Source: Stenotrophomonas maltophilia
Lineage (GTDB): Bacteria > Pseudomonadota > Gammaproteobacteria > Xanthomonadales > Xanthomonadaceae
DNA: 54,845 bases
Assembly: GCF_003970865.1 (NCBI RefSeq)
Contig: NZ_RXLZ01000031.1
Location: 1-54,845, forward strand
Direction: 5' to 3'
Shown: one piece after another, positions 17,368-25,366 of the stretch
Position numbering within the stretch: position 1 is the first letter of the stretch
How the letters are laid out: the number at the start of each line of letters is the position of its first letter
Made by a program: the position numbers and the translations under genes
Notes under the pieces: generated by a model
The model's database searches: none
Told to the model about the DNA's origin: nothing
Seen by the model: the letters and a program-made list of their open reading frames with translations, nothing else

Positions 17368-17668
17368 CGCGCTGGCGCTGCTGGAAGGCGACACCCTGCG
17401 CCTGCGCGGGGTGCTCGACCGTGCCGCGGTGATCGCGCTGTGGCCGCAGCTGCAGGCCCTGCCGGCGAAGCTGTCACGGCTGGAGCTGGGTGAGGTCGAA
17501 CGCGTGGACAGCGCCGGCCTGGCGCTGCTGGCCGAACTGGCCGCGCGCGCGCGCAAGTGCGGTCACCCGCTGGCAGTCTCCGGCGCGCCGGCCGGCTACA
17601 ACGAGCTGAGCGCAGCCTACCGGCTGTCGCCCGACCTGGATTTCAACGCTACTTCTGCTGCGAGCTGA
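17357..17668 (+). CDS. mlaB: STAS-domain protein MlaB
   Basis: A 103-residue STAS-domain protein, the small cytoplasmic subunit that binds and stabilises MlaF. The key region is RLELGEVERVDSAGLALLAELAARAR, the conserved STAS loop with DSAG. I start it at the ATG at 17357, inside the end of mlaC; the longer open frame upstream is the shadow of mlaC. One base separates its stop from the ATG of mlaA. Confidence 0.88.
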   Translation: MASNALALLEGDTLRLRGVLDRAAVIALWPQLQALPAKLSRLELGEVERVDSAGLALLAELAARARKCGHPLAVSGAPAGYNELSAAYRLSPDLDFNATSAAS

Positions 17669-17669
17669 C

Positions 17670-18695
17670 ATGAACGTCGTACGCACTTTCCCCCTGATCG
17701 TCCTGGCCACCGCCCTGACCGCCTGCGCCGGCAAGCCCGCACGCAGCGATGCACCGGCAGCCAGCACCGCGGTCCCGGCCAGCACCATCGCCGAGGCCTC
17801 CGCCCCGACCACCGATCCGGCTACGGTCGATACCGCGCCGGCCGCAGCCGTGGTTGCCGCAGCTGCGCCGACCACGCCGCCGACCACGCCGCCATCCACA
17901 CCGGCCCGCAGCGCCGACACCGATGCGGCCAGGGCCGCAGCGGCGACCGCACCCGGTGGTGATGACGACTTCGATGCCCTCTATGGCGGCGCCGGCAACA
18001 CCGGCAGCGCGGCGGCCTACGATCCGTGGGAACCGTTCAACCGCAAGGTGCACACCTTCAACAACGCGGTTGACCGTGGCATCGCGCGCCCGCTGGCCAC
18101 GGCCTACACCCACGTGGTGCCGCGCTTCGCCCGCACCGGCGTCAGCAACTTCTTCAGCAACCTGCGCGCACCGGTGACCATCACCAACCAGCTGCTGCAG
18201 GGCCGCGGTGCCGATGCGTGGGACAGCCTCGGCCGCTTCCTGATGAACAGCACGCTGGGTATCGGCGGCCTGTTCGATCCGGCCAGCAAGGCGATGGTGC
18301 CGCGTCGCAATGAAGACTTCGGCCAGACCCTGGGTGCCTGGGGCTGGCGGCGTTCGCGCTACGTGGAACTGCCGTTCTTCGGCCCGCGTACCGTGCGCGA
18401 TGTGTTCGGCCTGGCCGGTGACATTCCGCTGTCGCCGATCCGCCGCATCGAAGAGGACAAGATCCGCATCGGCCTGCAGGGCCTGCAGCTGGTCGATACC
18501 CGCGCGCAGCTGCTGGCGATCGACGACCTGCGTGACACCGCCGTGGACGAATACTCGCTGGTACGCGATGCATGGATGCAGCGCCGCAACTACCAGATCG
18601 AGAACGATCTGCGCAGCAAGCGCGACCGTGGCCACGACGATGCCAATTCGCCGATCCCGGTGGATGCGATGCCGATGCCGAGCTGGAGCAACTGA
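17670..18695 (+). CDS. mlaA: outer-membrane lipoprotein MlaA (VacJ)
   Basis: A 341-residue VacJ/MlaA lipoprotein. The lipobox LTAC (Cys at about 19) is followed by an unusually long Ala/Pro/Thr-rich linker of about 80 residues, then the conserved core opening YDPWEPFNRKVHTFN. MlaA sits in the outer membrane and hands mislocalised phospholipids to MlaC. In E. coli it lies far from mlaFEDCB; here it closes the operon. The E. coli protein is shorter (251 residues) and lacks this linker. A strong hairpin terminator follows the stop. Confidence 0.93.
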   Translation: MNVVRTFPLIVLATALTACAGKPARSDAPAASTAVPASTIAEASAPTTDPATVDTAPAAAVVAAAAPTTPPTTPPSTPARSADTDAARAAAATAPGGDDDFDALYGGAGNTGSAAAYDPWEPFNRKVHTFNNAVDRGIARPLATAYTHVVPRFARTGVSNFFSNLRAPVTITNQLLQGRGADAWDSLGRFLMNSTLGIGGLFDPASKAMVPRRNEDFGQTLGAWGWRRSRYVELPFFGPRTVRDVFGLAGDIPLSPIRRIEEDKIRIGLQGLQLVDTRAQLLAIDDLRDTAVDEYSLVRDAWMQRRNYQIENDLRSKRDRGHDDANSPIPVDAMPMPSWSN

Positions 18696-18715
18696 TCGCT
18701 GCAGGCCGTGCATGA

Positions 18716-18747
18716 AAAAACCCCGCCTCGGCGGGGTTTTTCTTTTC
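18716..18747. terminator. Rho-independent terminator, bidirectional
   Basis: The stem CCCCGCC/GGCGGGG has a 2-base loop, preceded by A6 and followed by TTTTTCTTTT. It ends the mla operon on the plus strand and, read the other way, the glutathione peroxidase gene. Confidence 0.85.
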
Positions 18748-18752
18748 CGGCA

Positions 18753-18774
18753 GGTGCCAACCTCGGTTGGCACG
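18753..18774. repeat. SMAG/REP-like palindrome (GCCAACC type)
   Basis: The stem GTGCCAACC/GGTTGGCAC lies between the terminator and the gpx stop codon. It is one of several copies of this stem type in the window (also 25344, 31686 and 33926). Confidence 0.6.
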
Positions 18775-18780
18775 CTTTCC

Positions 18781-19326
18781 TCAGGCGGCCAGCGCGGCCT
18801 CGATGGCCTCGCGCAGGCGCGCGTCATCGGCAGCCACGTCCGGGGCAAAGCGCGCGATGACCCTGCCGTCGCGGCCAACCAGGAACTTCTCGAAGTTCCA
18901 CAGCACCGCCGGTGCTGCGTGGATCGGGATCTCCTTGCTGGCCAGGCGCTCACGCAGCGGGCCTTCGCCGATCGACTGCGGCTGGGCGGCGGTCAGCTGC
19001 TGGTACAGCGGGTGGGTGTCGTCACCGGCCACGCTGATCTTGGAGAACATCGGGAAGCTGACGTCGTAGGTGAGCTGGCAGAACTGCTGGATCTCCGCCT
19101 CGCTGCCCGGCTCCTGGCCCAGGAAGTTGTTGGCGGGGAAGCCCAGCACTTCCAGGCCCTGCGCGTGCTTTTCCGCATACAGCGCCTGCAGGCCTTCGTA
19201 CTGCGGGGTCAGGCCGCACTTGGAGGCGACGTTGACCAGCAGCAGCACCTTGCCCTGGTAGTCGGCAAGCGAGGACGGCTGGCCGTCGATGGTGGTGAGG
19301 GAAATGTCCTGGATCGAGGTGCTCAC
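18781..19326 (-). CDS. glutathione peroxidase family protein
   Basis: A 181-residue thiol peroxidase of the Gpx/BtuE family that reduces hydrogen and lipid hydroperoxides. The catalytic residues are in place: peroxidatic Cys37 in ASKCGLTPQY, Gln in FPANNFLGQEPGS and Trp in LWNFEKFLV. No signal peptide, so it is cytoplasmic. A Cys rather than selenocysteine is used, as is normal in bacteria; such enzymes often use thioredoxin instead of glutathione. It converges on mlaA across the terminator. Confidence 0.93.
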   Translation of the reverse strand: MSTSIQDISLTTIDGQPSSLADYQGKVLLLVNVASKCGLTPQYEGLQALYAEKHAQGLEVLGFPANNFLGQEPGSEAEIQQFCQLTYDVSFPMFSKISVAGDDTHPLYQQLTAAQPQSIGEGPLRERLASKEIPIHAAPAVLWNFEKFLVGRDGRVIARFAPDVAADDARLREAIEAALAA

Positions 19327-19392
19327 GCGGGGGCTCCGGCAACAACGGGGAATGGCCCACCAGCATAGCGCCGCACGATGCCGGCACGACGA

Positions 19393-19791
19393 TCAATCCA
19401 CGCAGATCGTGCCCTGTGCCTTGCCGTCATCAATGCGCTGGCGGCAGCCGAAATTCTGGCGCACGTCGCGCTGGCAGGTACCGGTGGCGGCACTGCCGGC
19501 GGCCACGTCGCCCGTGGCCAGGCACTGGCCGCTGCAGTCGCTCTTGCGGCTGCAGGCCTTGCCGGCGTCGGCATGGGGAATCACGCACTGCTCGCGCTGC
19601 AGCCGGCCGAGCCGCTGCAGGGTCCCGCCGGCTGCCTGGCAGTCGACGTCGCGCGCTTCGCGGTACGCCTCGGCCGCTTCGGGGCTGGTGGCTGCGGCGG
19701 GTGCCGCCGCCGTATCGGCAGCCGGTGGTGTGCTGCTGCAGGCGGCAAGCAGCGCGGTCAGGACAAGGCTGGTGAAGCGGCGCAGGCGCAT
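19393..19791 (-). CDS. Cys-rich lipoprotein, function unknown
   Basis: 132 residues from the ATG at 19791. The lipoprotein signal ends LLAAC (Cys18), followed by an Ala/Pro/Thr linker. The mature part has eight further Cys residues (in DVDC, EQC, KAC, SDC, GQC, GTC, FGC, TIC), an even number that suggests four disulfides in the periplasm or at the surface. The frame extends 14 codons upstream, but that part gives a poorer signal peptide. I recognise no family. It lies upstream of gpx on the same strand, 66 bp apart, so the two could be co-transcribed. Confidence 0.7.
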   Translation of the reverse strand: MRLRRFTSLVLTALLAACSSTPPAADTAAAPAAATSPEAAEAYREARDVDCQAAGGTLQRLGRLQREQCVIPHADAGKACSRKSDCSGQCLATGDVAAGSAATGTCQRDVRQNFGCRQRIDDGKAQGTICVD

Positions 19792-19862
19792 GACGATACC
19801 TGATCGAAGCGGACAGGCCGCCAGCATACGCATCGGCGATGCAGGCGGCGTGTCAGCGTGGC

Positions 19863-21398
19863 TCAGGCCTCGTCGCCGTCACTACCTTCCTCAGCCGGCA
19901 GCGCGTCCGGCAGCAACTGGCGGCTCTGCTCAACCGGCAGCGACTCGACGTCCCTCAGCTTGCGGGCGATCGCGCGGGTGCGTACCCCGGTCTGGTCGAT
20001 CTGCTTGCTGGCCTGGTCCAGCTTGGCCTTCACGTTGTCCAGCACATCGCCAAACTTGCCGAACTCGGTCTTCACCGCACCCAGCAGGCTCCACACCTCG
20101 CTGGACCGCTTCTCGATGGCCAGCGTGCGGAAACCCATCTGCAGGCTGTTGAGCAGTGCGGTGATCGTGGTCGGCCCGGCGACCACCACACGGTGGTCAC
20201 GCTGCAGCAGATCGACCAGGCCGGGGCGCCGGATCACCTCGGCATACAGGCCTTCGGTGGGCAGGAACATCACCGCGAAGTCGGTGGTGTGCGGCGGCAC
20301 GATGTACTTCTCGCAGATCGACTTGGCCTGCACCTTCACCGCACGCTCCAGCTGCGTACCCTGCACGCGTACCAGTTCGGCGTCGCCCTGTTCCTGCGCG
20401 TCCAGCAGGCGCTCGTAGTCTTCGCGTGGGAACTTGGAGTCGATCGGCAGCCACACCGGCGTGTCATCGCTGCTGCGGCCCGGCAGGCGCACGGCGATAT
20501 CGACCATCTCGCCACTATCCGGGCGTACCTTCACCCCGCGCGCGTACTGCTCCTGGATCAGGGTCTGCTCGAGGATGTTCTCCAGCTGTACTTCACCCCA
20601 GCTGCCGCGCGTCTTGACGTTGGTCAGCACGCGCTTGAGGTCACCCACGCCGGTGGCCAGCTGCTGCATCTCGCCGAGGCCACGCTGCACCTGTTCCAGA
20701 CGCTCCGAGACCAACTTGAAGGACTGGCCCAGGCGTGTTTCCAGGGTGGACTGCAGCTTTTCATCCACCGTCACGCGCATCTGTTCCAGCTTCTGCGCAT
20801 TGTCGCTCTGCAGCGCGCGCAGCTGTTCTTCCAGCGTCGTGCGCATCTCGGCGATGCGCTGCTCGTTGCGCTGGGTCAGTTCCTGCAGGCGCAGGCCAAG
20901 GCTTTCGGTCAGCCGCTGCTGCGACTGCGCGCCCTCCTCGCGGCCCTTGCGTGCATCGTCCACCAGGGTCTGGCGCAGCGCGCCGAGCTGGGTATCGGTA
21001 CGCCCGGTGAGCTCCTGCAGCTGCTGGCCAAACGCATGGATGCGGGCTTCCTGCTGCTGGCCGAAGGTCTCCAGCTGGCCGCGCAGTTCCTGCAGCCGCT
21101 GTCCCATCAACGCCGCGCCCCGCTGCTGGCTCTCGGCCGCTTCGGCGCGCGCCTTGCGGGCATCTTCGCCCAGTGCTTCGCGCAGCAGGTCCAGGCGCTG
21201 GTCGGTGCGGGTGGACAGATCGGTCAGCGCGCGGGCGAAGCCATCGAGTTGTTCGCGCAGCTCGCTGCGCCCGGCGCGCGCCTCCTCACGCACCGCCTGT
21301 TCCAGGCGGTCATGCGGCGGACGGCGCAGCAGGGCGACCAGCTGCAGGATGAGCACGGCCAATAGAAGGCCGCCAATGAGCAGATATTCGGTTTGCAT
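19863..21398 (-). CDS. rmuC: DNA recombination protein RmuC
   Basis: A 511-residue RmuC family protein. One N-terminal membrane segment (about residues 5-25) is followed by a long coiled coil with Gln/Leu/Arg repeats (about 30-215). The RmuC nuclease-like domain then includes GSWGEVQLENILEQ and PIDSKFPREDYERLLDA. RmuC limits inversions and other rearrangements at short inverted repeats, which is of interest in a genome full of palindromic repeats. I chose the ATG at 21398, which gives the membrane start MQTEYLLIGGLLLAVL; the longer open frame upstream overlaps the divergent GST gene. Confidence 0.93.
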   Translation of the reverse strand: MQTEYLLIGGLLLAVLILQLVALLRRPPHDRLEQAVREEARAGRSELREQLDGFARALTDLSTRTDQRLDLLREALGEDARKARAEAAESQQRGAALMGQRLQELRGQLETFGQQQEARIHAFGQQLQELTGRTDTQLGALRQTLVDDARKGREEGAQSQQRLTESLGLRLQELTQRNEQRIAEMRTTLEEQLRALQSDNAQKLEQMRVTVDEKLQSTLETRLGQSFKLVSERLEQVQRGLGEMQQLATGVGDLKRVLTNVKTRGSWGEVQLENILEQTLIQEQYARGVKVRPDSGEMVDIAVRLPGRSSDDTPVWLPIDSKFPREDYERLLDAQEQGDAELVRVQGTQLERAVKVQAKSICEKYIVPPHTTDFAVMFLPTEGLYAEVIRRPGLVDLLQRDHRVVVAGPTTITALLNSLQMGFRTLAIEKRSSEVWSLLGAVKTEFGKFGDVLDNVKAKLDQASKQIDQTGVRTRAIARKLRDVESLPVEQSRQLLPDALPAEEGSDGDEA

Positions 21399-21443
21399 GG
21401 GGCAAGTGTAGGCTGGCCGAGTCTCAGCTGCTGCGTCAGGACC

Positions 21444-22049
21444 ATGCTCGCTCTGTACGGAAAGCCCACCTCCATCAATGTGCGCAAGGTGCTGTGGCTG
21501 TGCGCGGGGTTGGATCTGCCCCTGCACCATGAACCGGCCCCCCCGCCGGACCTGCTGGCCGCGCTGAACCCCAACCGGCAGGTGCCGGTGCTGCGCGATG
21601 GCGACTTCGTGCTGTGGGAATCCAACAGCATCTGCCGCTACCTGGCCGCACGCGCCGGTCGCGAGGATCTGCTGCCACCTGCAGCGAAGGACCGAGCCCG
21701 GGTGGAGCAGTGGATGGACTGGCAGGCCAGCGACCTCAACAGCGCCTGGCGCCACGTGTTCATGGCCCGCGTACGCCAGCATCCGGACTACCCGGACGAT
21801 GCCCGTGCGGACGCCAGCCTGGCGCAGTGGAACCGGCTGATGGGTGTGCTTGAAGCCCAGCTGGCCGCCACCGATGCCTACGTGGCGGGCAGCACCTTCA
21901 CCCTTGCAGATATCGTGCTGGGGCTGTCGACCCAGCGCTGGCGCAGCACACCCGGCAGCAAACCGGCGCTGCCACACCTCGCAGCATGGTTCGAACGCCT
22001 GCGCCAGCAGCCCGGTTTCGCCGAACACGTCGACAACGGCGTGGCGTGA
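21444..22049 (+). CDS. glutathione S-transferase family protein
   Basis: A 201-residue GST with an N-terminal thioredoxin-like domain (LALYGKPTSINVRKVLWLCAG; NPNRQVPVLRDGDFVLWESNSICRYL is the glutathione-binding cis-Pro and Glu-Ser region) and an all-helical C-terminal domain (TLADIVLG motif). The substrate is unknown. The start is the ATG at 21444, with AGG a few bases upstream. It is divergent from rmuC across 45 bp. Confidence 0.9.
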   Translation: MLALYGKPTSINVRKVLWLCAGLDLPLHHEPAPPPDLLAALNPNRQVPVLRDGDFVLWESNSICRYLAARAGREDLLPPAAKDRARVEQWMDWQASDLNSAWRHVFMARVRQHPDYPDDARADASLAQWNRLMGVLEAQLAATDAYVAGSTFTLADIVLGLSTQRWRSTPGSKPALPHLAAWFERLRQQPGFAEHVDNGVA

Positions 22050-22075
22050 GCCGTGGTTCCCGCAGTTGTTGGCAG

Positions 22076-22154
22076 GTGTCGACCTTGGTCGACACGGTGG
22101 ATTCACCCCATGCGTGGATGAAGCGCTGTAGCGCCGGGCCCATGCTCGGCGCTA
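22076..22154. repeat. SMAG/REP-like repeat pair
   Basis: The left unit is GTGTCGACC/GGTCGACAC followed by a degenerate GTGGAT/GTGGAT block, as at 5408. The right unit has GTAG at one end and CTAC at the other around GCGCCGGGC...GCTCGGCGC (22128-22154). The repeats fill the spacer between the convergent GST and alcohol dehydrogenase genes. Confidence 0.7.
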
Positions 22155-22170
22155 CAGGGAAGACCGGGCG

Positions 22171-23178
22171 TTACCAGCCTTCCAGCACGATCTTGCCCTT
22201 GGCGCGGTGGCTCTCCAGCAGCGCATGGGCACGCCGCAGGTTGGCCGCGTCGATGCGCCCGAAGTGCTCGCCCAGTGTGGTCTGCAGCACGCCCGTGTCG
22301 ATCAGCTCGGCCACCCGGTTCAACAGGTCATGCTGGCGCTGCATGTCGGCGGTGCGGTACAGCGGCCGGGTGAACATCGATTCCCAGTGCAGTGACAACG
22401 CCTTGCGCTTGAGCGCCATCACATCGACCTGGCCGGGATCATCGATCAGGCCCAGCTGGCCCTGCGGCGCCAGCAGTTCCACGATCTGCGTGTAGTGCTG
22501 GTCGGAATGGGTCAGGCTGGCCACGTGCTGCACCTCGCTGATACCCAGCCGCGCCAGGCCTTCGGCCAGCGGCAGGCTGTGGTCGATCACATGGTGTGCG
22601 CCCATTGCGTACGCCCAGTCCTGGGTATCCGGACGCGAGGCGGTGCCGATCACGGTCAGCTTGGTCAGCTTCCGCGCCAGCTGCACCAGGATCGAACCGA
22701 CACCACCGGCCGCACCGATCACCAGCAGGGTCTGGCCTTCGCCGCCGCCCTCGGGGATGCGCAGGCGGTCGAACAGCAGTTCCCATGCAGTGATCGCGGT
22801 CAGCGGCAGTGCGACGGCGGCCGCATCATCGAGGCTGGCCGGCTTGCGGCCGACGCTGCGCTCGTCCACCAGCTGGTATTCGGCATTGCTGCCCGGGCGG
22901 TCGATCACGCCGGCGTAGTAGACCGCATCGCCGGGCTGGAACAGGGTCACTTCGCTGCCCACGGCGTCGACGATGCCGACCGCGTCCCAGCCCAGCACGC
23001 GCGGTCCATCGGTGGCCACGCCGCGACGGACCTTGGTGTCGACCGGGTTCACCGCCACCGCACGTACTGCCACGCGCAGGTCACGCGGGCCGGGCTGCGG
23101 CAGCTCCAGTTCGATGTCGATCAGGGCCTGGGCATCATCGATCGGCAGGCCGGCTTGGGTATAGGCAATGGCGCGCAT
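22171..23178 (-). CDS. zinc-binding alcohol dehydrogenase / quinone oxidoreductase family (MDR)
   Basis: 335 residues, medium-chain dehydrogenase/reductase fold. The N-terminal GroES-like part (AVAVNPVDTKVRRG, LGWDAVGIVDAVG) is followed by an NAD(P)-binding Rossmann domain with LLVIGAAGGVGSILVQLA. It lacks the structural zinc Cys cluster of classic alcohol dehydrogenases and looks like the single-domain-zinc or zinc-free quinone-reductase branch. The start at 23178 gives MRAIAYTQAGLP; the frame stays open upstream but overlaps the divergent LysR gene. It is probably regulated by that LysR protein. Confidence 0.9.
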   Translation of the reverse strand: MRAIAYTQAGLPIDDAQALIDIELELPQPGPRDLRVAVRAVAVNPVDTKVRRGVATDGPRVLGWDAVGIVDAVGSEVTLFQPGDAVYYAGVIDRPGSNAEYQLVDERSVGRKPASLDDAAAVALPLTAITAWELLFDRLRIPEGGGEGQTLLVIGAAGGVGSILVQLARKLTKLTVIGTASRPDTQDWAYAMGAHHVIDHSLPLAEGLARLGISEVQHVASLTHSDQHYTQIVELLAPQGQLGLIDDPGQVDVMALKRKALSLHWESMFTRPLYRTADMQRQHDLLNRVAELIDTGVLQTTLGEHFGRIDAANLRRAHALLESHRAKGKIVLEGW

Positions 23179-23269
23179 GGCAGCGGTCCAGTGGGGAAGG
23201 AGGCGACAGGTTGCGCCGCGCGCGCTCCCGCAGAAAGGCGCAGAATCGGGCAGCACTTTCACTCTGGCG

Positions 23270-24241
23270 ATGAAGATGATCCGCTTCGACGATCTGCAGC
23301 TGTTCGTCCGCACTGCCGCACTGGGCAGCTTCTCGCAGGCAGCACGCGAGGCTGACCTGCTACCGGGGCAGGTCGCCGCGGCGGTGGCGCGGCTGGAACG
23401 CGAGCTGGATCTGCGCCTGTTCGTGCGCACCACCCGCAGCCTGCGTCTGACCGGCGAAGGTGCGCTGTACCTGCCGTATGCGCAGGAGGTGCTGGCCACC
23501 CTGCGCGAGGGCCAGGCGCGCGTGCAGGGCGAGGACACCGAGCTGCACGGCACCCTGCAGCTGTCGGCGCCCTCGGACCTCGGCCGCAACCTGCTGCTGC
23601 CCTGGCTGAGCGCGTTCCGCGCCGCGCACCCGCGGCTGCGCCTGCACCTGCGCCTGTCCGACGAAGTGGCCGATGTGTTCCGCGACCCGGTCGACGTGGC
23701 CATCCGCATCGGCCACTTCGACGACGCCAACTACGTCGCCCTGCCCCTGCTGGAAGGCAATCGGCGCGTACTCGCGGCCTCGCCCGGCTATCTGCAGCGG
23801 CGCGGTACGCCCACCCGTCTGGACGAGCTGCGTGAGCACGACTGCCTGGTCTACCAGCTCAGTGGCCGCGCCTACGATCGCTGGTCGTTCGAGGTCGACG
23901 GGCGCCGCAGCGTGATTCCGGTGCGCGGTCCGCTGGTCTGCGACGACGCCGATGTGGTGCGACGCTGGGCCGTGGCCGGTGAAGGCATCACCTACAAGTC
24001 CTGGCTGGACCTGCGCGAGGACGTACTGGCCGGGCGCCTGCAGCTGCTGCTCGACGGTGTTGGCAGCAGCATCCCGTTGCAGCTGGTCTGCCCGCACCGC
24101 AAGCAGTTCTCGCCCGCGGTACGGCAACTGCATGCGCAGCTGCGCCAGCACCTGCAACCGCTGCTGTCTGGCATGCCGGGTGGGTCCAGCGGCCCCCTGT
24201 CGCCAATCCCGGCGCTGACCGACAATGGCGGTCCCCCGTAA
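23270..24241 (+). CDS. LysR-family transcriptional regulator
   Basis: About 323 residues. The N-terminal winged helix-turn-helix (FDDLQLFVRTAALGSFSQAAREADLLPGQVAAAVARLERELDLRLFVRTTRSLRLTGEG) is followed by the periplasmic-binding-like effector domain. It is divergent from the alcohol dehydrogenase across 91 bp, the usual layout for a LysR gene and its target. ATG codons at 23270 and 23276 are both possible; the open frame further upstream is outside the family. The C-terminus is about 25 residues longer than average and Pro/Ser-rich. Confidence 0.92.
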   Translation: MKMIRFDDLQLFVRTAALGSFSQAAREADLLPGQVAAAVARLERELDLRLFVRTTRSLRLTGEGALYLPYAQEVLATLREGQARVQGEDTELHGTLQLSAPSDLGRNLLLPWLSAFRAAHPRLRLHLRLSDEVADVFRDPVDVAIRIGHFDDANYVALPLLEGNRRVLAASPGYLQRRGTPTRLDELREHDCLVYQLSGRAYDRWSFEVDGRRSVIPVRGPLVCDDADVVRRWAVAGEGITYKSWLDLREDVLAGRLQLLLDGVGSSIPLQLVCPHRKQFSPAVRQLHAQLRQHLQPLLSGMPGGSSGPLSPIPALTDNGGPP

Positions 24242-24256
24242 CAAGAGAACGCCGCC

Positions 24257-24886
24257 ATGCCGTGGATGGGCATCCAGGACCTGTGGACGTTTCTGGTCGC
24301 TGTGCTGGTGTTTCTCGCCCTGCCCGGCCCCGGTACCTTCACCCTGCTGACCGCCACCGGCCGTGGCGGCGTGCGCGGCGGCTACACCGCACTGGCCGGC
24401 CTGCTGGTCGGCGACCAGATCCTGATGTGGCTGGCGCTGGCCGGCGTGGCCGCACTGCTGAAGGCCAACCCGCTGGTGTTCCACGCCGTGCAGTATCTGG
24501 GTGCGGCCTACCTGGTGTGGGTAGGCATCAGCCTGCTGCGCACGCCGAAGCACGAGGGCGGTGACGCCGGCCCGATCCGCATGCAGCCGGGCCGCTACTT
24601 CCAGCAGGCGATCCTGGTGAGCCTGCTCAACCCGAAGGCGATCCTGTTCTACATGGCCTTCCTGCCGTTGTTCATCGATCCGAAGGCACACCAGGGCATC
24701 GCGACCTTCGCGGCCCTGGCCGGCGTCATCCTGGTGGTCAGCATCGCCTACTGCTCGATGTTGATCGGCGTGGGCAACCTGGCCCGTCGCCGCCTGATCC
24801 AGCACCCGCGGATCAGCGATGCGCTGCGCCGCGTGGCCGGCCTGTTCCTGGTGGGGTTCGGCATCCGGTTGGGGCTGAACGGATGA
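24257..24886 (+). CDS. LysE/RhtB-family amino-acid exporter
   Basis: A 209-residue membrane protein with six hydrophobic segments, the N-terminal signature LPGPGTFTLLTATGRGG and the NPKAILFYMAFLP motif in the second half. LysE-family proteins export amino acids or related metabolites; the substrate is not predictable here. It starts 15 bp after the LysR gene on the same strand and its stop overlaps the next gene by 4 bases (ATGA). Confidence 0.92.
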   Translation: MPWMGIQDLWTFLVAVLVFLALPGPGTFTLLTATGRGGVRGGYTALAGLLVGDQILMWLALAGVAALLKANPLVFHAVQYLGAAYLVWVGISLLRTPKHEGGDAGPIRMQPGRYFQQAILVSLLNPKAILFYMAFLPLFIDPKAHQGIATFAALAGVILVVSIAYCSMLIGVGNLARRRLIQHPRISDALRRVAGLFLVGFGIRLGLNG

Positions 24887-25329
24887 TCCGGCGAGTGCTG
24901 GTGCTGGGGTTCATCGGTCTTCTGGCCGACACCGCAGCGGCCAGCGTGCAGGACCATCGCTGCCTGACGGGCGGCCGCAACGACGGCATCCACCTGCTGT
25001 GGCGCTGGCTGGACGATGGCAGCGCCGACGTGCAGTACGCCGGGCAGCGCGGCCGCCTGCAGCTGCAACAGGTGTCGCAGGAAGCGACGGTGCTGGCCGA
25101 AGATCGCCCGTACCAGTTCGACAGCGTCTGGGAAGAACGCATCGACGGGCGCCTCAATGGCCGCTACCAGCTGAGCACGCAGGGCGCGCTGGTACTGGAC
25201 CTGAGCTACGAACGCGCCCGTGATGGCCGTCGCACCACCTTCCACGATGACAGCGAGGCGTGGCAGGAGGATGGCTGCCATTGGCCGGGCGTCGCGCCGC
25301 TGACCGTCGCGTCGAGCGGGCTCGACTGA
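24883..25329 (+). CDS. secreted hypothetical protein (148 aa)
   Basis: 148 residues with an N-terminal signal peptide (MIRRVLVLGFIGLLADTAAA) and a mature domain carrying two Cys residues (CLTGG near the start, GCHWPG near the end) that could pair in the periplasm. Translation is probably coupled to the LysE gene through the ATGA overlap. I do not recognise a domain. Codon use matches its neighbours. Function unknown. Confidence 0.65.
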   Translation: MIRRVLVLGFIGLLADTAAASVQDHRCLTGGRNDGIHLLWRWLDDGSADVQYAGQRGRLQLQQVSQEATVLAEDRPYQFDSVWEERIDGRLNGRYQLSTQGALVLDLSYERARDGRRTTFHDDSEAWQEDGCHWPGVAPLTVASSGLD

Positions 25330-25343
25330 GCCGACGCGGCGTC

Positions 25344-25366
25344 CGCCAACCAAGGTTGGCGTCTAC
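25344..25366 (-). repeat. SMAG/REP-like palindrome overlapping a stop codon
   Basis: Read on the minus strand it starts GTAGACGCCAACC and closes with GGTTGGCG. Its GTAG head supplies the TAG stop of the LysR gene that ends at 25363. Confidence 0.7.

Noticed and set aside
18716..18747. mlaA terminator as a SMAG repeat
   Set aside because: It has A and T tracts flanking a GC stem and no GTAG head, so it is a terminator.
21399..22106. Long N-terminal extension of RmuC in the same frame
   Set aside because: It lies opposite the GST gene, and the membrane segment of RmuC begins at the ATG at 21398.
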